A stretch of 64,000 bases of DNA from Leptolyngbya iicbica LK. GTDB taxonomy: Bacteria; Cyanobacteriota; Cyanobacteriia; Phormidesmidales; Phormidesmidaceae. Location of the stretch: assembly GCF_004212215.1 (NCBI RefSeq), contig NZ_QVFV01000001.1, forward strand, positions 1,312,814 to 1,376,813, read 5' to 3'. The notes below the pieces were generated by a model, which made no database searches, was not told the origin of the DNA, and saw nothing but the letters and a program-made list of their open reading frames with translations. The stretch's first letter is position 1. Each line of letters opens with the position of its first letter. Positions 45,992 through 54,307 of the stretch are shown piece after piece. The position numbers and the translations under genes were made by a program.

Positions 45992-46864
45992 TTATTGCGA
46001 TCGCACCCAGTCCAGACATGTTTGCATCTGCTGCTGCATGACATCAGGAGCCGCGTGATAGCGACGACCATGCCCCGGCAACACCCACTCAAACTGGTAT
46101 GTCGCTAACTTTTCCATTGATCGCACCAGTTCCGCCCAGGAATACCAGCAGTAATTGCGAAAGGCGTAGAGTTGTTGCAATCGTACAGACCACGCGAGGT
46201 GATCGCCTGTGAACAGGAAGCGATCGCGATATAGCAAGACCGTATGTCCTTGGGTATGACCCGGCACAGGAATAATCGTAATATCGGGCGCAAACACAAT
46301 CGGCTCAGTCCCCTGCAAAGGCAACTCAATGTCGGCAGTACTGGGGGTGATGTCAGCGGCGTGTAAGAGGCGATCGCACCCAAACCGCTCATGCCATTGT
46401 CGATGATCCGCGACATCATCCCGATGGGTCAGATACAAATATTGCACCCCACCTAACGCCTCTAACTGTTTAACCAGGGGCGCGGCAAATCTTGGGGAAT
46501 CGGTCAAGATGTTGCCTTCGGGCCGCTGAATGAAATAGCTCGCCGCGCCATAGGATTTTTCAGAATGGTAGCCGCAGTGGTAGACATTCTCCGCAATGGG
46601 AATCGGCAAACTTGCTTGCGCTGCTTTCATATCTGGCGGAGGAGCCACAGTGCCAATTGAAGCCGTAGGACAGGAAAGCACCGCCTGCAAAGCGGCCAAC
46701 CGTTCAGCCTCAGTCGTGGGCTGATGAAACACGGCTGACATACCAGCCTCTCGGGTAAACACACTGGGCACCATCCATCGACAAGTGTCACAGTCGATGC
46801 AAGAGGTGTCTACATAAATGTCGCCATCAACATTTTGGGGGCGACGATCTTTGAGATGGGCCAT
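45992..46864 (-). CDS. Ferredoxin-domain/metallo-beta-lactamase fusion
   Basis: This 290-residue protein starts at ATG 46864 (TTG 46876 is possible). The N-terminal 65 residues form a single-cluster ferredoxin: CIDCDTCRW (CxxCxxC) and, 45 residues later, SCPTASIG. The remainder is an MBL-fold hydrolase with a variant zinc motif, THRDDVADH, in place of HxHxDH; then IPVPGHTQGHTVLLY, LFTGDHLAW and LPGHGRRYHA. The same fusion is known in cyanobacteria and plants without a settled reaction. An Fe-S cluster tied to an MBL site suggests redox control or a flavodiiron-like or persulfide-type reaction. Confidence 0.85.
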   Translation of the reverse strand: MAHLKDRRPQNVDGDIYVDTSCIDCDTCRWMVPSVFTREAGMSAVFHQPTTEAERLAALQAVLSCPTASIGTVAPPPDMKAAQASLPIPIAENVYHCGYHSEKSYGAASYFIQRPEGNILTDSPRFAAPLVKQLEALGGVQYLYLTHRDDVADHRQWHERFGCDRLLHAADITPSTADIELPLQGTEPIVFAPDITIIPVPGHTQGHTVLLYRDRFLFTGDHLAWSVRLQQLYAFRNYCWYSWAELVRSMEKLATYQFEWVLPGHGRRYHAAPDVMQQQMQTCLDWVRSQ

Positions 46865-46941
46865 AGTCTTGGTCAACGCTCCAAGCGCAGCTAGTTTAGG
46901 TATAGCACTGCCGCTAGGAAGCGTTGGATGGGGTGATCAGG

Positions 46942-47325
46942 TCATGCCACTGCGGGCACATCGGAAGGATCGGGACGTTGAGCGATCGCTTTAGCAGATT
47001 TGGCCGCTTTGCCGGAGAGGATGCGATCACCAGATTCTGCCACCTTGAGCACATCGCACCCTGGCGGCGCAGGAAAGGCACAGGCCAACTTAGCTGCGAC
47101 ACTGGGTGGTGCTTCAAACAGTAAATTTGTGAATCCTTCAGCCTCGTGACGATTAATCAACTTAGCCTGCAACTCAAATAATCGTAGCGCCACCAACGGA
47201 TACACCTGCTGAGGAATGCCCAGCAAAGCCCATCCCTTCTTTTCCTTCGCCCGCCGAAAGCGCACAGTCTCCCAAACTGGCGAGGCAAAAGAGACATCAG
47301 CCGTGGTTGTGGCAAGACCAGTCAT
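46942..47325 (-). CDS. Conserved cyanobacterial protein, unknown
   Basis: This 127-residue protein has a clear codon pattern but no recognised family. The N-terminal half is alternating hydrophobic/charged (VWETVRFRRAKEKKGWALLGIPQQVYPLVALRLFEL in outline), the middle is NRHEAEGFTNLLFEAPP, and the tail is Lys/Ala-rich and disordered-looking (SGKAAKSAKAIAQRP). There is no signal peptide or membrane segment. It lies upstream of the ferredoxin-MBL gene on the same strand, 77 bases apart, so joint transcription is possible. Confidence 0.6.
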   Translation of the reverse strand: MTGLATTTADVSFASPVWETVRFRRAKEKKGWALLGIPQQVYPLVALRLFELQAKLINRHEAEGFTNLLFEAPPSVAAKLACAFPAPPGCDVLKVAESGDRILSGKAAKSAKAIAQRPDPSDVPAVA

Positions 47326-47600
47326 AACAGTTTTTGCATGAACATCTGTTCTAACTCAATATTAGTTCGTCTGTACTTTATTCGCAAGTTGGCCTGTGAT
47401 CAATGCCGTTCATTTTGAGCCCTGGGCCAGAGCGATCGCCTGGGCTCGTCGTCCCCAACCCAAGGGGTGCTTGTGGGTTTACACATGGGCAAATGAGTAG
47501 TTTCTGTTACAACCTGTGCAAAGATGGAAAAGCTGTCAAAAATGTCGTTGCTTTCCCCTAAGAGCAAACGGCGAGCAATTGAGAGGAGGCATAGTTAGCC

Positions 47601-47840
47601 ATGCAGGTTGGCGATCGCGTACGAATCAAAGATTCGGTTATCTTTTATCATCATCCCCTGCACCGCAACGCTGCCTATGATGCGCAGGGCATGGAAGGGG
47701 AAGTGACCAAGATCCTTAAAGATTGGCAAGGTCGTCCCATCAGCGCTAATTTTCCTGTGGTTGTCCAGTTCGCTGTAGAAGGGGCCAAGCGGCCTTTTCA
47801 AGCACATTTACGTAGTGACGAACTGGAAACTGTCGCTTAA
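47601..47840 (+). CDS. ftrV: Ferredoxin-thioredoxin reductase variable (alpha) chain
   Basis: FtrV wraps the catalytic Fe-S subunit FtrC in the light-dependent ferredoxin-thioredoxin reductase. The 79-residue SH3-like beta-barrel starts MQVGDRVRIKDSVIFYHHP and contains GMEGEVTKILKDWQGRPISANFPV and FQAHLRSDELE. It has the short cyanobacterial length, without the plant N-terminal extension. ftrC is not in the window. The SD is GAGAGGAGG upstream of the ATG. A convergent terminator follows. Confidence 0.95.
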   Translation: MQVGDRVRIKDSVIFYHHPLHRNAAYDAQGMEGEVTKILKDWQGRPISANFPVVVQFAVEGAKRPFQAHLRSDELETVA

Positions 47841-47898
47841 TCGCCGTCCCTTATTTTTCTCCATCCGTACTGGCTGACAACAGACCAGACAGACGTTA

Positions 47899-47936
47899 AA
47901 ACCCTCGTTGTTGTTGATGTTAAGCAACGAGGGTTT
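47899..47936. terminator. Bidirectional terminator between ftrV and ycf37
   Basis: AAACCCTCGTTG (47899-47910) and CAACGAGGGTTT (47925-47936) form a perfect 12-base stem. It is followed by CTTGTTGTT on the plus strand, and TTAA precedes it for the minus strand. It lies between the two convergent genes. Confidence 0.85.
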
Positions 47937-47962
47937 CTTGTTGTTGGGGTATTTTGGATCGA

Positions 47963-48502
47963 TTATTCCTGGCCAGCAGGCGCTAAGCGTTTACGCAGCG
48001 ACTCGGCGCGACGTTTAGCAGTCTTGTTGTCAGGGTCGTACTGCAGAGAGAGCTCATACGATTCCAGCGCTTGAGCCGTCAGTTGCTTGCGCTCGTAACT
48101 ATGACCCAAATTATTCAAAGCGGTGACATAGGTCGGGGCAATGTCTAGGGCTTCTTTATACTGGCGGATGGCCAGGTCATATTGCTCTTGAGCAAAATAG
48201 GCATAGCCCAGAGCATTGCTAATCAAAGCCGCTTGTTCTGACTCTTCCTCAGTTAGCAGCTTAAGCGCTTGCTTAAGTTGAATCACCGCCTGGGAATAGA
48301 GTTTTTTATCCAGCAAGAGGCTACCCAGTTCGTAGTACTCTTGAGCGCTGCCCTTTTCTTTGCTCAACTTGCTTTGCAGACGGTTGAGGGTACCCTCGAC
48401 CCGTCGCGTCTTAAATACTTGGCGAATGACCAAAACCGCCGCCACACTTAATAAACCGAGCAGCGTTACCAGATAGGTCAACAGCAGATTGGTATCTTCC
48501 AT
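47963..48502 (-). CDS. ycf37: Ycf37-like TPR protein (photosystem I assembly)
   Basis: This 179-residue protein starts at ATG 48502. One N-terminal membrane helix (LLLTYLVTLLGLLSVAAVLVI) is followed by a basic stretch and three TPRs (AQEYYELGSLLLDKKLYSQA, ISNALGYAYFAQEQYDLA and VTALNNLGHSYERKQLTAQ). This architecture and sequence match Ycf37, a thylakoid-anchored PSI assembly and stability factor. A different TPR paralogue is the main alternative. It lies downstream of rpmI-rplT and the solute-binding gene on the same strand. Confidence 0.8.
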   Translation of the reverse strand: MEDTNLLLTYLVTLLGLLSVAAVLVIRQVFKTRRVEGTLNRLQSKLSKEKGSAQEYYELGSLLLDKKLYSQAVIQLKQALKLLTEEESEQAALISNALGYAYFAQEQYDLAIRQYKEALDIAPTYVTALNNLGHSYERKQLTAQALESYELSLQYDPDNKTAKRRAESLRKRLAPAGQE

Positions 48503-48734
48503 ATCTCCGCTTGTGAAAATCAATTCAGAACTAGCATCTTATACCGATCATCTTGACATGCTAAATGCTCTCCTTGAGGAGTTCTCTCTGAAGGTTGGAA
48601 ATTCTTGACAGAAGGCGAGATGTCACGGGAGATCAGCCGTCTCAGCCCTGGTCGCAATAAGGGGGCAAGGGAGCAGCGGAGCCAGGGGGAGAGCGTGCTG
48701 GAGTCGTCCCTCAGGTTGATTGCGGGACGATCGC

Positions 48735-49505
48735 TCAGGGCAAGCCCCAGTAAGTGGCGCGTTCTTCGAGCCAGCCGTCGGCGTGCCACTGGCCGATCGC
48801 ACCATTTACAAACCGCTGCAAGTCCATGTACTGATTGCCTTTGGGGAAGGCGATCGCCAACGGTTCCGCCGTCAGCACGCTAGGCAACAACCGATAACTG
48901 GGATACTCCTGTACCCAACCGGATAAAACAGTGAGGTCGGCCGCGATCGCATCCACCTGACCTGCCTCCGCCATCATGTAGCCCTGTTGATAGGAATCGA
49001 TCCCCACCAAGGTTGCGGTCGGCAGCGTGTAGTTCACATGGGTCACAGCTTCTGATCCGGCAATCAAAGCGATCGTGCCGAGCTCTAAATCCTGCAGGGT
49101 ACGAATGGCCGGGTCGCGAGTCAAGAAGGCCGTCCCATCCAGATAGTAGGGGGTGCTGAAATTTACGACTCGTTGCCGCATGGGAGTGATGGCGAGACCG
49201 GCGATCGCCAGATCAACCTCGTCATTCAGCACTGCCGAAAGCCGATCCAAGTTCGACACAGGGACAAACTGGATCGCCGTTGCATCATCAAAGAGTTCAA
49301 CAGCAAGCCGGGTAGCAATGTCAATTTCCAGGCCTGCCAGCTCTCCGGTATCATCCACAAACCCGAGAGGACGCCAGTTGTCCTTAACGGCGACCACCAG
49401 ATAGCCGCGTTCTTCGATCGCAGCTAAATCGGCTGAAAACGCAACTGGGGCTGCAAGAACTTGCACCCCCAGTACCATGCCAAAAATAGAAATCGGTAAG
49501 CGCAT
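48735..49505 (-). CDS. Periplasmic amino-acid-type solute-binding protein (SBP family 3)
   Basis: This 256-residue protein has a signal peptide (LPISIFGMVLGVQVLAAPVAFS, cleaved near SADLAA), with the start at ATG 49505. The mature part is a bilobal solute-binding fold: YLVVAVKDNWRPLGFVDD, LAGLEIDIATRLAVELF, VDLAIAGLAITPMRQRVVNFSTPYY (in outline) and RTLQDLELGTIALIAGSEAV. The motif set fits polar amino acid or cystine receptors. No ABC permease or ATPase is adjacent, so it may be an orphan receptor for a distant transporter. It has no lipobox. Confidence 0.88.
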   Translation of the reverse strand: MRLPISIFGMVLGVQVLAAPVAFSADLAAIEERGYLVVAVKDNWRPLGFVDDTGELAGLEIDIATRLAVELFDDATAIQFVPVSNLDRLSAVLNDEVDLAIAGLAITPMRQRVVNFSTPYYLDGTAFLTRDPAIRTLQDLELGTIALIAGSEAVTHVNYTLPTATLVGIDSYQQGYMMAEAGQVDAIAADLTVLSGWVQEYPSYRLLPSVLTAEPLAIAFPKGNQYMDLQRFVNGAIGQWHADGWLEERATYWGLP

Positions 49506-49535
49506 GTCGTGAGCTGACAAGACTACCTCAAAAGT

Positions 49536-49886
49536 TTAGGCTTTGCTGGCAATTTCGACGACCTTGCCAAATCCTTCGGGATCTAGAATCGCCATCTGCG
49601 CCAACATCTTACGGTTAATTTCAATATCAGCTTTTTTCAGCTGTCCAATCAGTCGGCTGTAGCTCATGCCGTGTAGGCGAGCTGCTGCGTTGATGCGCGT
49701 AATCCACAACCGACGAAAATCCCGCTTCCGACGACGGCGATCGCGATAGGCATACCGCAAGGCCTTCATGACCTGCTGATTTGCCGTGCGAAAGAGCTTG
49801 GAATGCGATCCACGAAAACCTTTTGCCAACTTGAGCACCTTTTTGCGGCGCTTGCGGGCGACATTACCGCGTTTGACCCGTGCCAT
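49536..49886 (-). CDS. rplT: 50S ribosomal protein bL20
   Basis: bL20 is an early assembly protein binding 23S rRNA. The 116-residue basic sequence starts [20 protein letters not shown] and contains [41 protein letters not shown] and [16 protein letters not shown] in outline. It follows rpmI, 93 bases apart, as in most bacteria. infC is not present upstream, also usual for cyanobacteria. Confidence 0.98.
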   Translation of the reverse strand: MARVKRGNVARKRRKKVLKLAKGFRGSHSKLFRTANQQVMKALRYAYRDRRRRKRDFRRLWITRINAAARLHGMSYSRLIGQLKKADIEINRKMLAQMAILDPEGFGKVVEIASKA

Positions 49887-49979
49887 TCTGTCTTAGTCCT
49901 TGGTATTTACAACTATCAACTCTGAAAAAGTTGATCGATTCAGATTCAAAGCCTGATGCCTTTCACTCCCAGCTCACGG

Positions 49980-50177
49980 CTAGGAATAGGGCAGCATCAG
50001 CTCAACATTGGGCGCATCGGCATCAACGACCACAGCTTTCTGAGATAGACGGGCTTTACGCTTGGTCTTTTTCTTATCCAGCAGGTGATTGCGGAATGCT
50101 TTGCGACGTACGAACTTGCCACTGCCTGTGCGCTTAAAGCGCTTAGCAGCCGCTCTGCGAGTTTTTAGCTTCGGCAT
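49980..50177 (-). CDS. rpmI: 50S ribosomal protein bL35
   Basis: This 65-residue basic protein contains [36 protein letters not shown] and [13 protein letters not shown], which is the complete bL35 pattern. It is the first gene of the rpmI-rplT pair. Its start is divergent from the umuD'-like gene, with 187 bases between the starts. Confidence 0.97.
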   Translation of the reverse strand: MPKLKTRRAAAKRFKRTGSGKFVRRKAFRNHLLDKKKTKRKARLSQKAVVVDADAPNVELMLPYS

Positions 50178-50332
50178 GACGACGTTTTCCTATTTTCGAC
50201 GCAGTCTTCCATGATATACCCAGCTTCTAGATCTACACAAGGGCTCTGCAACTCTGGCAGTTTTGCCATCCAAGGATGCTGGCGGCTTTTCTCAAAAAAT
50301 GTGCGGATGTTGGGCGAGCCTTCCTGAATTGA

Positions 50333-50345
50333 AGTATAAATGAAC
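50333..50345 (+). promoter_or_regulatory. Possible promoter and LexA-type site of umuD'C
   Basis: TATAAA at 50335-50340 could be a -10 with TTGGGC (50310-50315) 19 bases upstream. The overlapping AGTATAAATGAAC resembles the cyanobacterial LexA pattern RGTAC-N3-DGTWC with two mismatches. It lies 19 bases before the start codon. The match is weak and is offered as a candidate only. Confidence 0.3.
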
Positions 50346-50364
50346 TACTCAGGCGAGGAAGGCC

Positions 50365-50694
50365 ATGGGTTTTCCAGTGCCCGGCGATGTCATTGAACAG
50401 AGCCTCGACCTCAATCGTTATCTCATCCGCAACCCCGCAGCGACTTTTTTGATGCGGGTCACGGGCGACATGGTGGTTGACACGGAGGTGCAACCAGGCG
50501 ATTTGCTGGTTGTGGATCGTTCGCGCTCGGTACAGGGAGGCGGGTTGGTGGTGAGCGTCATGGAGGGACAACTGCTGGTGTTGCGGGTTGAACTCGTAGG
50601 TCCGCGCCTGGTACCGGCGATCGCTCCTGAACCTGCAGATTTAACCAGTCTGGAAATTTGGGGTGCGGTGACCAACATTATTCGCGCGGTTTAG
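50365..50694 (+). CDS. umuD: UmuD'-like DNA polymerase V subunit lacking the cleavage site and protease dyad
   Basis: This 109-residue homologue of UmuD begins at MGFPVPGDVIEQSLDLNRYL, so Met1 takes the place of Cys24 of the E. coli Cys24-Gly25 cleavage site. The N-terminal arm is absent, and an in-frame TGA at 50341 excludes a longer product. The catalytic Ser60 (GDSM) is Met36 (TGDMVVD), and Lys97 (TVKKL) is Leu73 (LVLRV). The fold-defining PGDLLVVDRS and the C-terminal strands are kept. It therefore looks like UmuD' made directly, with no RecA-dependent cleavage. SD GAGGAAGG precedes ATG. umuC starts 7 bases after the stop codon. Confidence 0.85.
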   Translation: MGFPVPGDVIEQSLDLNRYLIRNPAATFLMRVTGDMVVDTEVQPGDLLVVDRSRSVQGGGLVVSVMEGQLLVLRVELVGPRLVPAIAPEPADLTSLEIWGAVTNIIRAV

Positions 50695-50700
50695 ATCACC

Positions 50701-51990
50701 ATGTTTGCGCTGGTCGATTGCAATTCATTTTTTGCCTCCTGCGAAAAGGTCTTTCGTCCCGACTTGGCCAACCAGCCAGTTGCCGTACTGTCGAACAATG
50801 ATGGATGTGTAGTGGCGCGATCGCCGGAAGCAAAACCGTTGGTGCCCATGCAGGCGACCCTGTTCTCGATTCGACATTTGGTCCAACGCGGCAAACTCCA
50901 CGTTTTCTCTTCGAATCCGGTGCTGTACAAAGACATGTCGCGGCGTGTGATTGAGACGCTGCAACATTTCAGCCCCGAAGTGGAACAGTATTCCATTGAC
51001 GAAGCCTTTTTGGGGCTGCATGGCTTTGCTCACCGAGACTTGACGGACTACGGTCAACAAATTAGAGCCACGGTGCAACAGTGGACGGGGATTCCCGTAT
51101 CGGTGGGCATCGCGTCGACCAAAACCCTGGCAAAGCTCGCCGCCCACGTGGCGAAACGGCATCTCGGCTGCAAGGGCGTGCTGAACTTCAACGCGTTGGA
51201 GGAGGTGGATCAAGTCTTGGCGGCGATCGCGGTCAGCGAAGTTTGGGGCATTGGCCGCCATCTCACGGCCAAACTCCAGGCCCAGGGCATTCTCACCGTG
51301 CTGCAACTCAAACAGGCAGACGCAAAGCGCCTCAAAAAACAGTTTGGCATTCTCGTCATGCGAACCGTGATGGAGTTGCGAGGAATCGCGTGTTTTCCGA
51401 TGGAGCCAGTGGCCGCGCCGAAAACGATGCGGATCGTGTCTCGCTCTTTTGGCCATGTCGTGACTGAACTCTCTGAGATCAAGGAAGCCGTGGCGACCTA
51501 TGCCGCTCGCTGTGCCGAAAAGCTGCGGGATGATGGTCTGCTGGCCCATCAATTTGCAGTGGCCATTCGCACCAGTTATTACCGACCAGACAATCAATAC
51601 GCTGCCGTTCGGTCCGTCTCCCTAGAGCCACCGACCAATGACACCGCAACGCTCATTCATGCCGCCATGGGCCTGACCACAGCGGCCTTTAAGCCAGGGT
51701 ATGACTATCTCAAAGCGAAGGTCATCGCGACTGAACTCACCCCAGCGGACGCTGTGCAGGGTGAGTTGTTTGCCGCGCCGACCAATACCGAGAAGCGCGA
51801 TCGCCTCATGACCACTATTGATGCCCTCAACCGCCAACTCCATCCCGATGCCGTCAAGTTTGGGGCAATGGGGCTGAACCCGACTTGGGGACTGCGATCG
51901 AACTATTTTTCTCAACGCTACACTACGCACTGGGATGAGATTCCGACCGTCCAGGTGTGGCCACTGTCGCAGCATTGCGGATGCAATTAA
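50701..51990 (+). CDS. umuC: UmuC, Y-family DNA polymerase V catalytic subunit
   Basis: This translesion polymerase has 429 residues. Catalytic carboxylates are present: Asp in FALVDCNSFFASCE and Asp-Glu in YSIDEAFLGL. NNDGCVVARSPEAK gives the conserved UmuC palm region. GIPVSVGIASTKTLAKLAAHVAK and VWGIGRHLTAKLQAQGI (thumb HhH) follow. A little-finger domain and C-terminal tail complete the protein. All key residues look intact, in contrast to its UmuD partner. The 6-base intergenic gap implies one operon. Confidence 0.95.
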   Translation: MFALVDCNSFFASCEKVFRPDLANQPVAVLSNNDGCVVARSPEAKPLVPMQATLFSIRHLVQRGKLHVFSSNPVLYKDMSRRVIETLQHFSPEVEQYSIDEAFLGLHGFAHRDLTDYGQQIRATVQQWTGIPVSVGIASTKTLAKLAAHVAKRHLGCKGVLNFNALEEVDQVLAAIAVSEVWGIGRHLTAKLQAQGILTVLQLKQADAKRLKKQFGILVMRTVMELRGIACFPMEPVAAPKTMRIVSRSFGHVVTELSEIKEAVATYAARCAEKLRDDGLLAHQFAVAIRTSYYRPDNQYAAVRSVSLEPPTNDTATLIHAAMGLTTAAFKPGYDYLKAKVIATELTPADAVQGELFAAPTNTEKRDRLMTTIDALNRQLHPDAVKFGAMGLNPTWGLRSNYFSQRYTTHWDEIPTVQVWPLSQHCGCN

Positions 51991-52228
51991 CGTCAAGATT
52001 GATGGTTGAGGTTGTAGCGTGGGGTCGAAATCACAAGACCCAAGGGCTCAAGGGCTGATTTAACTGGTCCCGTGGTTGACCCGCGCGACGAGACACCCCA
52101 ACTTTCTTACGGTTGGCAGAGCACTGCGCACTCTCGACTGGTCGTCTCCCCCTTTGAGCCAGCCGCCAATTCAACCGCCAGAAATCGCTCGAAAATGGTA
52201 CAAAGTTATTGGACTCTGGGGACATCGC

Positions 52229-53695
52229 ATGGCTAAGTCGCGCTCAATTTATGTGTGCAACAGTTGCGGGGCCGAGTCGTCGCAGTATTTTGGCAAATGC
52301 ACCGTCTGCGGCAACTGGAACACCATGGTCGAGCAGGTGACCCAGGCAGCAGAACCCGCCAAGATCGGCGCCGTGCGGGGGCGATCGCGTTCCACCAGTC
52401 CGGCCAAAGCGGCCAAGAAGGAGCCCCGCCTGGCCCGCACCCTCAACCAGATTGAAGACCGCCCCCAGCAACGCCAACCCTCCGGCTACGACGAACTCGA
52501 TCGCGTCCTCGGCGGCGGCATTGTGCCCGGTTCCCTGGTGCTGGTGGGGGGTGATCCGGGGATTGGTAAATCCACCTTATTGCTGCAAGTCGCGAATTAT
52601 TTGGCCCAACAGATGGGCGTGCTGTATGTCTGCGCGGAGGAATCGGGACAACAGGTCAAGCTGCGATCGCAGCGCCTGGGCATTGGCAGTGTGGAGGGGA
52701 ATGCCGACGCTGTCCCCCAGCCATCCGCCACGGACGCTGAGCCGACGGCAGCTAATCGGGGACTCTATCTACTGCCGGAAGTGGATCTGGAAACGATTTT
52801 GATGGAGTTGGAATCCCTGAAGCCAACGGTAGCGGTGATCGACAGTATCCAAGCGCTGTATTACGGTGCGCTCACTTCAGCGCCGGGGTCAGTGTCACAG
52901 GTGCGGGAATGTACGTCTGGCTTGATGCAGGTCGCCAAGCGCGATGACATTGCCCTCTTCATTGTCGGCCATGTGACAAAAGAGGGGGCGATCGCGGGGC
53001 CAAAAGTGCTGGAACATTTGGTCGATACAGTGCTGTATTTTGAGGGCGATCGCTTTGCCAGTCATCGCCTGCTGCGATCGGTCAAAAATCGGTTTGGGGC
53101 CACCCACGAGCTGGGCATTTTCGAAATGGTGGATCGGGGGCTGCAAGAAGTCCGCAATCCGTCGGAATTATTTTTGGGCAACCGCGATGAAGCCGTGCCG
53201 GGCATTGCCACCATCGTGGCCTGTGAAGGCACGCGGCCTCTGGTGGTGGAGTTGCAGTCTCTCGTCAGTCCCACCAGCTACAGTTCGCCGCGCCGATCTA
53301 CCACGGGCATTGAGTTCAACCGCCTGCTGCAAATTCTGGCGGTGTTGGAAAAGCGGGTTGGCATTCCCCTTTCCAAACTCGATGCTTACGTCGCCTCATC
53401 CGGGGGATTGAATGTGGGCGAACCCGCTGCCGATTTGGGCATCGCGTTGGCCGTCGCCGCCAGCTTTCGCGATCGCATCATCGATCCTTACACCGTCATT
53501 TTGGGCGAAGTGGGGCTGGGCGGACAGGTGCGGCCCGTTTCGCAATTAGAACTGCGGCTGAAAGAAGCCACCAAACTCGGGTTCAAGCGGGCGATCGTCC
53601 CCAAAGGGCAGGGCGGTGTAGACACGCCGCTGGAAGTGCTCCCCGTGGCCCGGGTGATGGATGCGATCGCGATCGGGCTGGGCAGCACCGCTTAA
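52229..53695 (+). CDS. radA: DNA repair protein RadA (Sms)
   Basis: RadA is a RecA-like hexameric ATPase that drives branch migration in recombination. The 488-residue protein starts at ATG 52229 with the zinc finger CNSCGAESSQYFGKCTVCGNW in outline (CxxC...CxxC). Walker A is GGDPGIGKSTLLLQVA, the RadA-specific KNRFG motif is in VKNRFGATHELGIF, and the C-terminal Lon-like domain is GGLNVGEPAADLGIALAVA with GEVGLGGQVRPV. The frame extends upstream to 52076 without similarity. It lies 238 bases after umuC, giving a small cluster of DNA-repair genes. Confidence 0.97.
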   Translation: MAKSRSIYVCNSCGAESSQYFGKCTVCGNWNTMVEQVTQAAEPAKIGAVRGRSRSTSPAKAAKKEPRLARTLNQIEDRPQQRQPSGYDELDRVLGGGIVPGSLVLVGGDPGIGKSTLLLQVANYLAQQMGVLYVCAEESGQQVKLRSQRLGIGSVEGNADAVPQPSATDAEPTAANRGLYLLPEVDLETILMELESLKPTVAVIDSIQALYYGALTSAPGSVSQVRECTSGLMQVAKRDDIALFIVGHVTKEGAIAGPKVLEHLVDTVLYFEGDRFASHRLLRSVKNRFGATHELGIFEMVDRGLQEVRNPSELFLGNRDEAVPGIATIVACEGTRPLVVELQSLVSPTSYSSPRRSTTGIEFNRLLQILAVLEKRVGIPLSKLDAYVASSGGLNVGEPAADLGIALAVAASFRDRIIDPYTVILGEVGLGGQVRPVSQLELRLKEATKLGFKRAIVPKGQGGVDTPLEVLPVARVMDAIAIGLGSTA

Positions 53696-53735
53696 ACCCA
53701 GGTGAGCCTCCACTGCAGCCCAAAGTAGGTACTTG

Positions 53736-53909
53736 CTACTGGGTATCCGTTTGCTCGGTCTTTAACAAGTTTTGAATGTTTTGCAGGTTGGGATCATTAC
53801 CCCAAATTTTGGCGGCCTGAAATAGTAAGACAGCCAAGACCGCGAGACCCAAAAACAGCTTGGCGTAGCTAACGGCGGTGCGCAGAGCAGGGCTAGTGTA
53901 AACACGCAT
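53736..53909 (-). CDS. Small single-helix membrane protein, unknown
   Basis: This 57-residue protein starts at ATG 53909; an upstream alternative is at 53927. A short basic N-terminus is followed by one hydrophobic helix, LFLGLAVLAVLLFQAA, and a polar Asn/Gln/Thr tail. No family is recognised. The codon pattern is plausible, but the length makes the call uncertain. It is convergent with radA. Confidence 0.45.
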   Translation of the reverse strand: MRVYTSPALRTAVSYAKLFLGLAVLAVLLFQAAKIWGNDPNLQNIQNLLKTEQTDTQ

Positions 53910-54307
53910 TGCAGAATTCCTCCACAAACATTAATGCAATGGACCAAAAAATATTGGGAACAACTGGGTGACCTTGATAGGCGCTAGGCGCTATCGGGTA
54001 GATGTCGATAAGGGTCAAGCCCCAGCTCAAAGAGAGCACGGCAATTGAGTTAAGTGATTTTACCGCTGCTTTCTATTATGAAAACTGATGAGTTAAGTGC
54101 GATCGCTACGTTTCAGCTTTTACACAAAATTAATACAGAGCCGAACTCCGACTAAGCTTTGATGTCGGCCATGAGATGATCGGTGCGATCGCTCAATGTC
54201 CGTCAGCGCCTACACACAAGCCCGTCTATCGGTATCGCCTCAGCGGCTTTAGGCTCTTGAGCCGCCCACTATAAAATTGAAGCAATGATCTGACTTGAAG
54301 CAAGTTT
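53910..54307. other. Intergenic region between two divergent genes
   Basis: There is no gene in 398 bases. It contains a tandem AGGCGCTAGGCGCT and the 21-base motif at 53990-54010 that resembles one in the promoter region near 23.4 kb. The promoters of both flanking genes should be here. Confidence 0.5.
53990..54010. promoter_or_regulatory. Motif shared with the 23.4-kb promoter region
   Basis: GCTATCGGGTAGATGTCGAT plus one base matches 18 of 21 positions of 23370-23390 (GCTATTCGGTAGATGTGGAT plus A). Both copies are in intergenic regions in the same orientation. It may be a regulatory site or part of a dispersed repeat. Confidence 0.35.
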
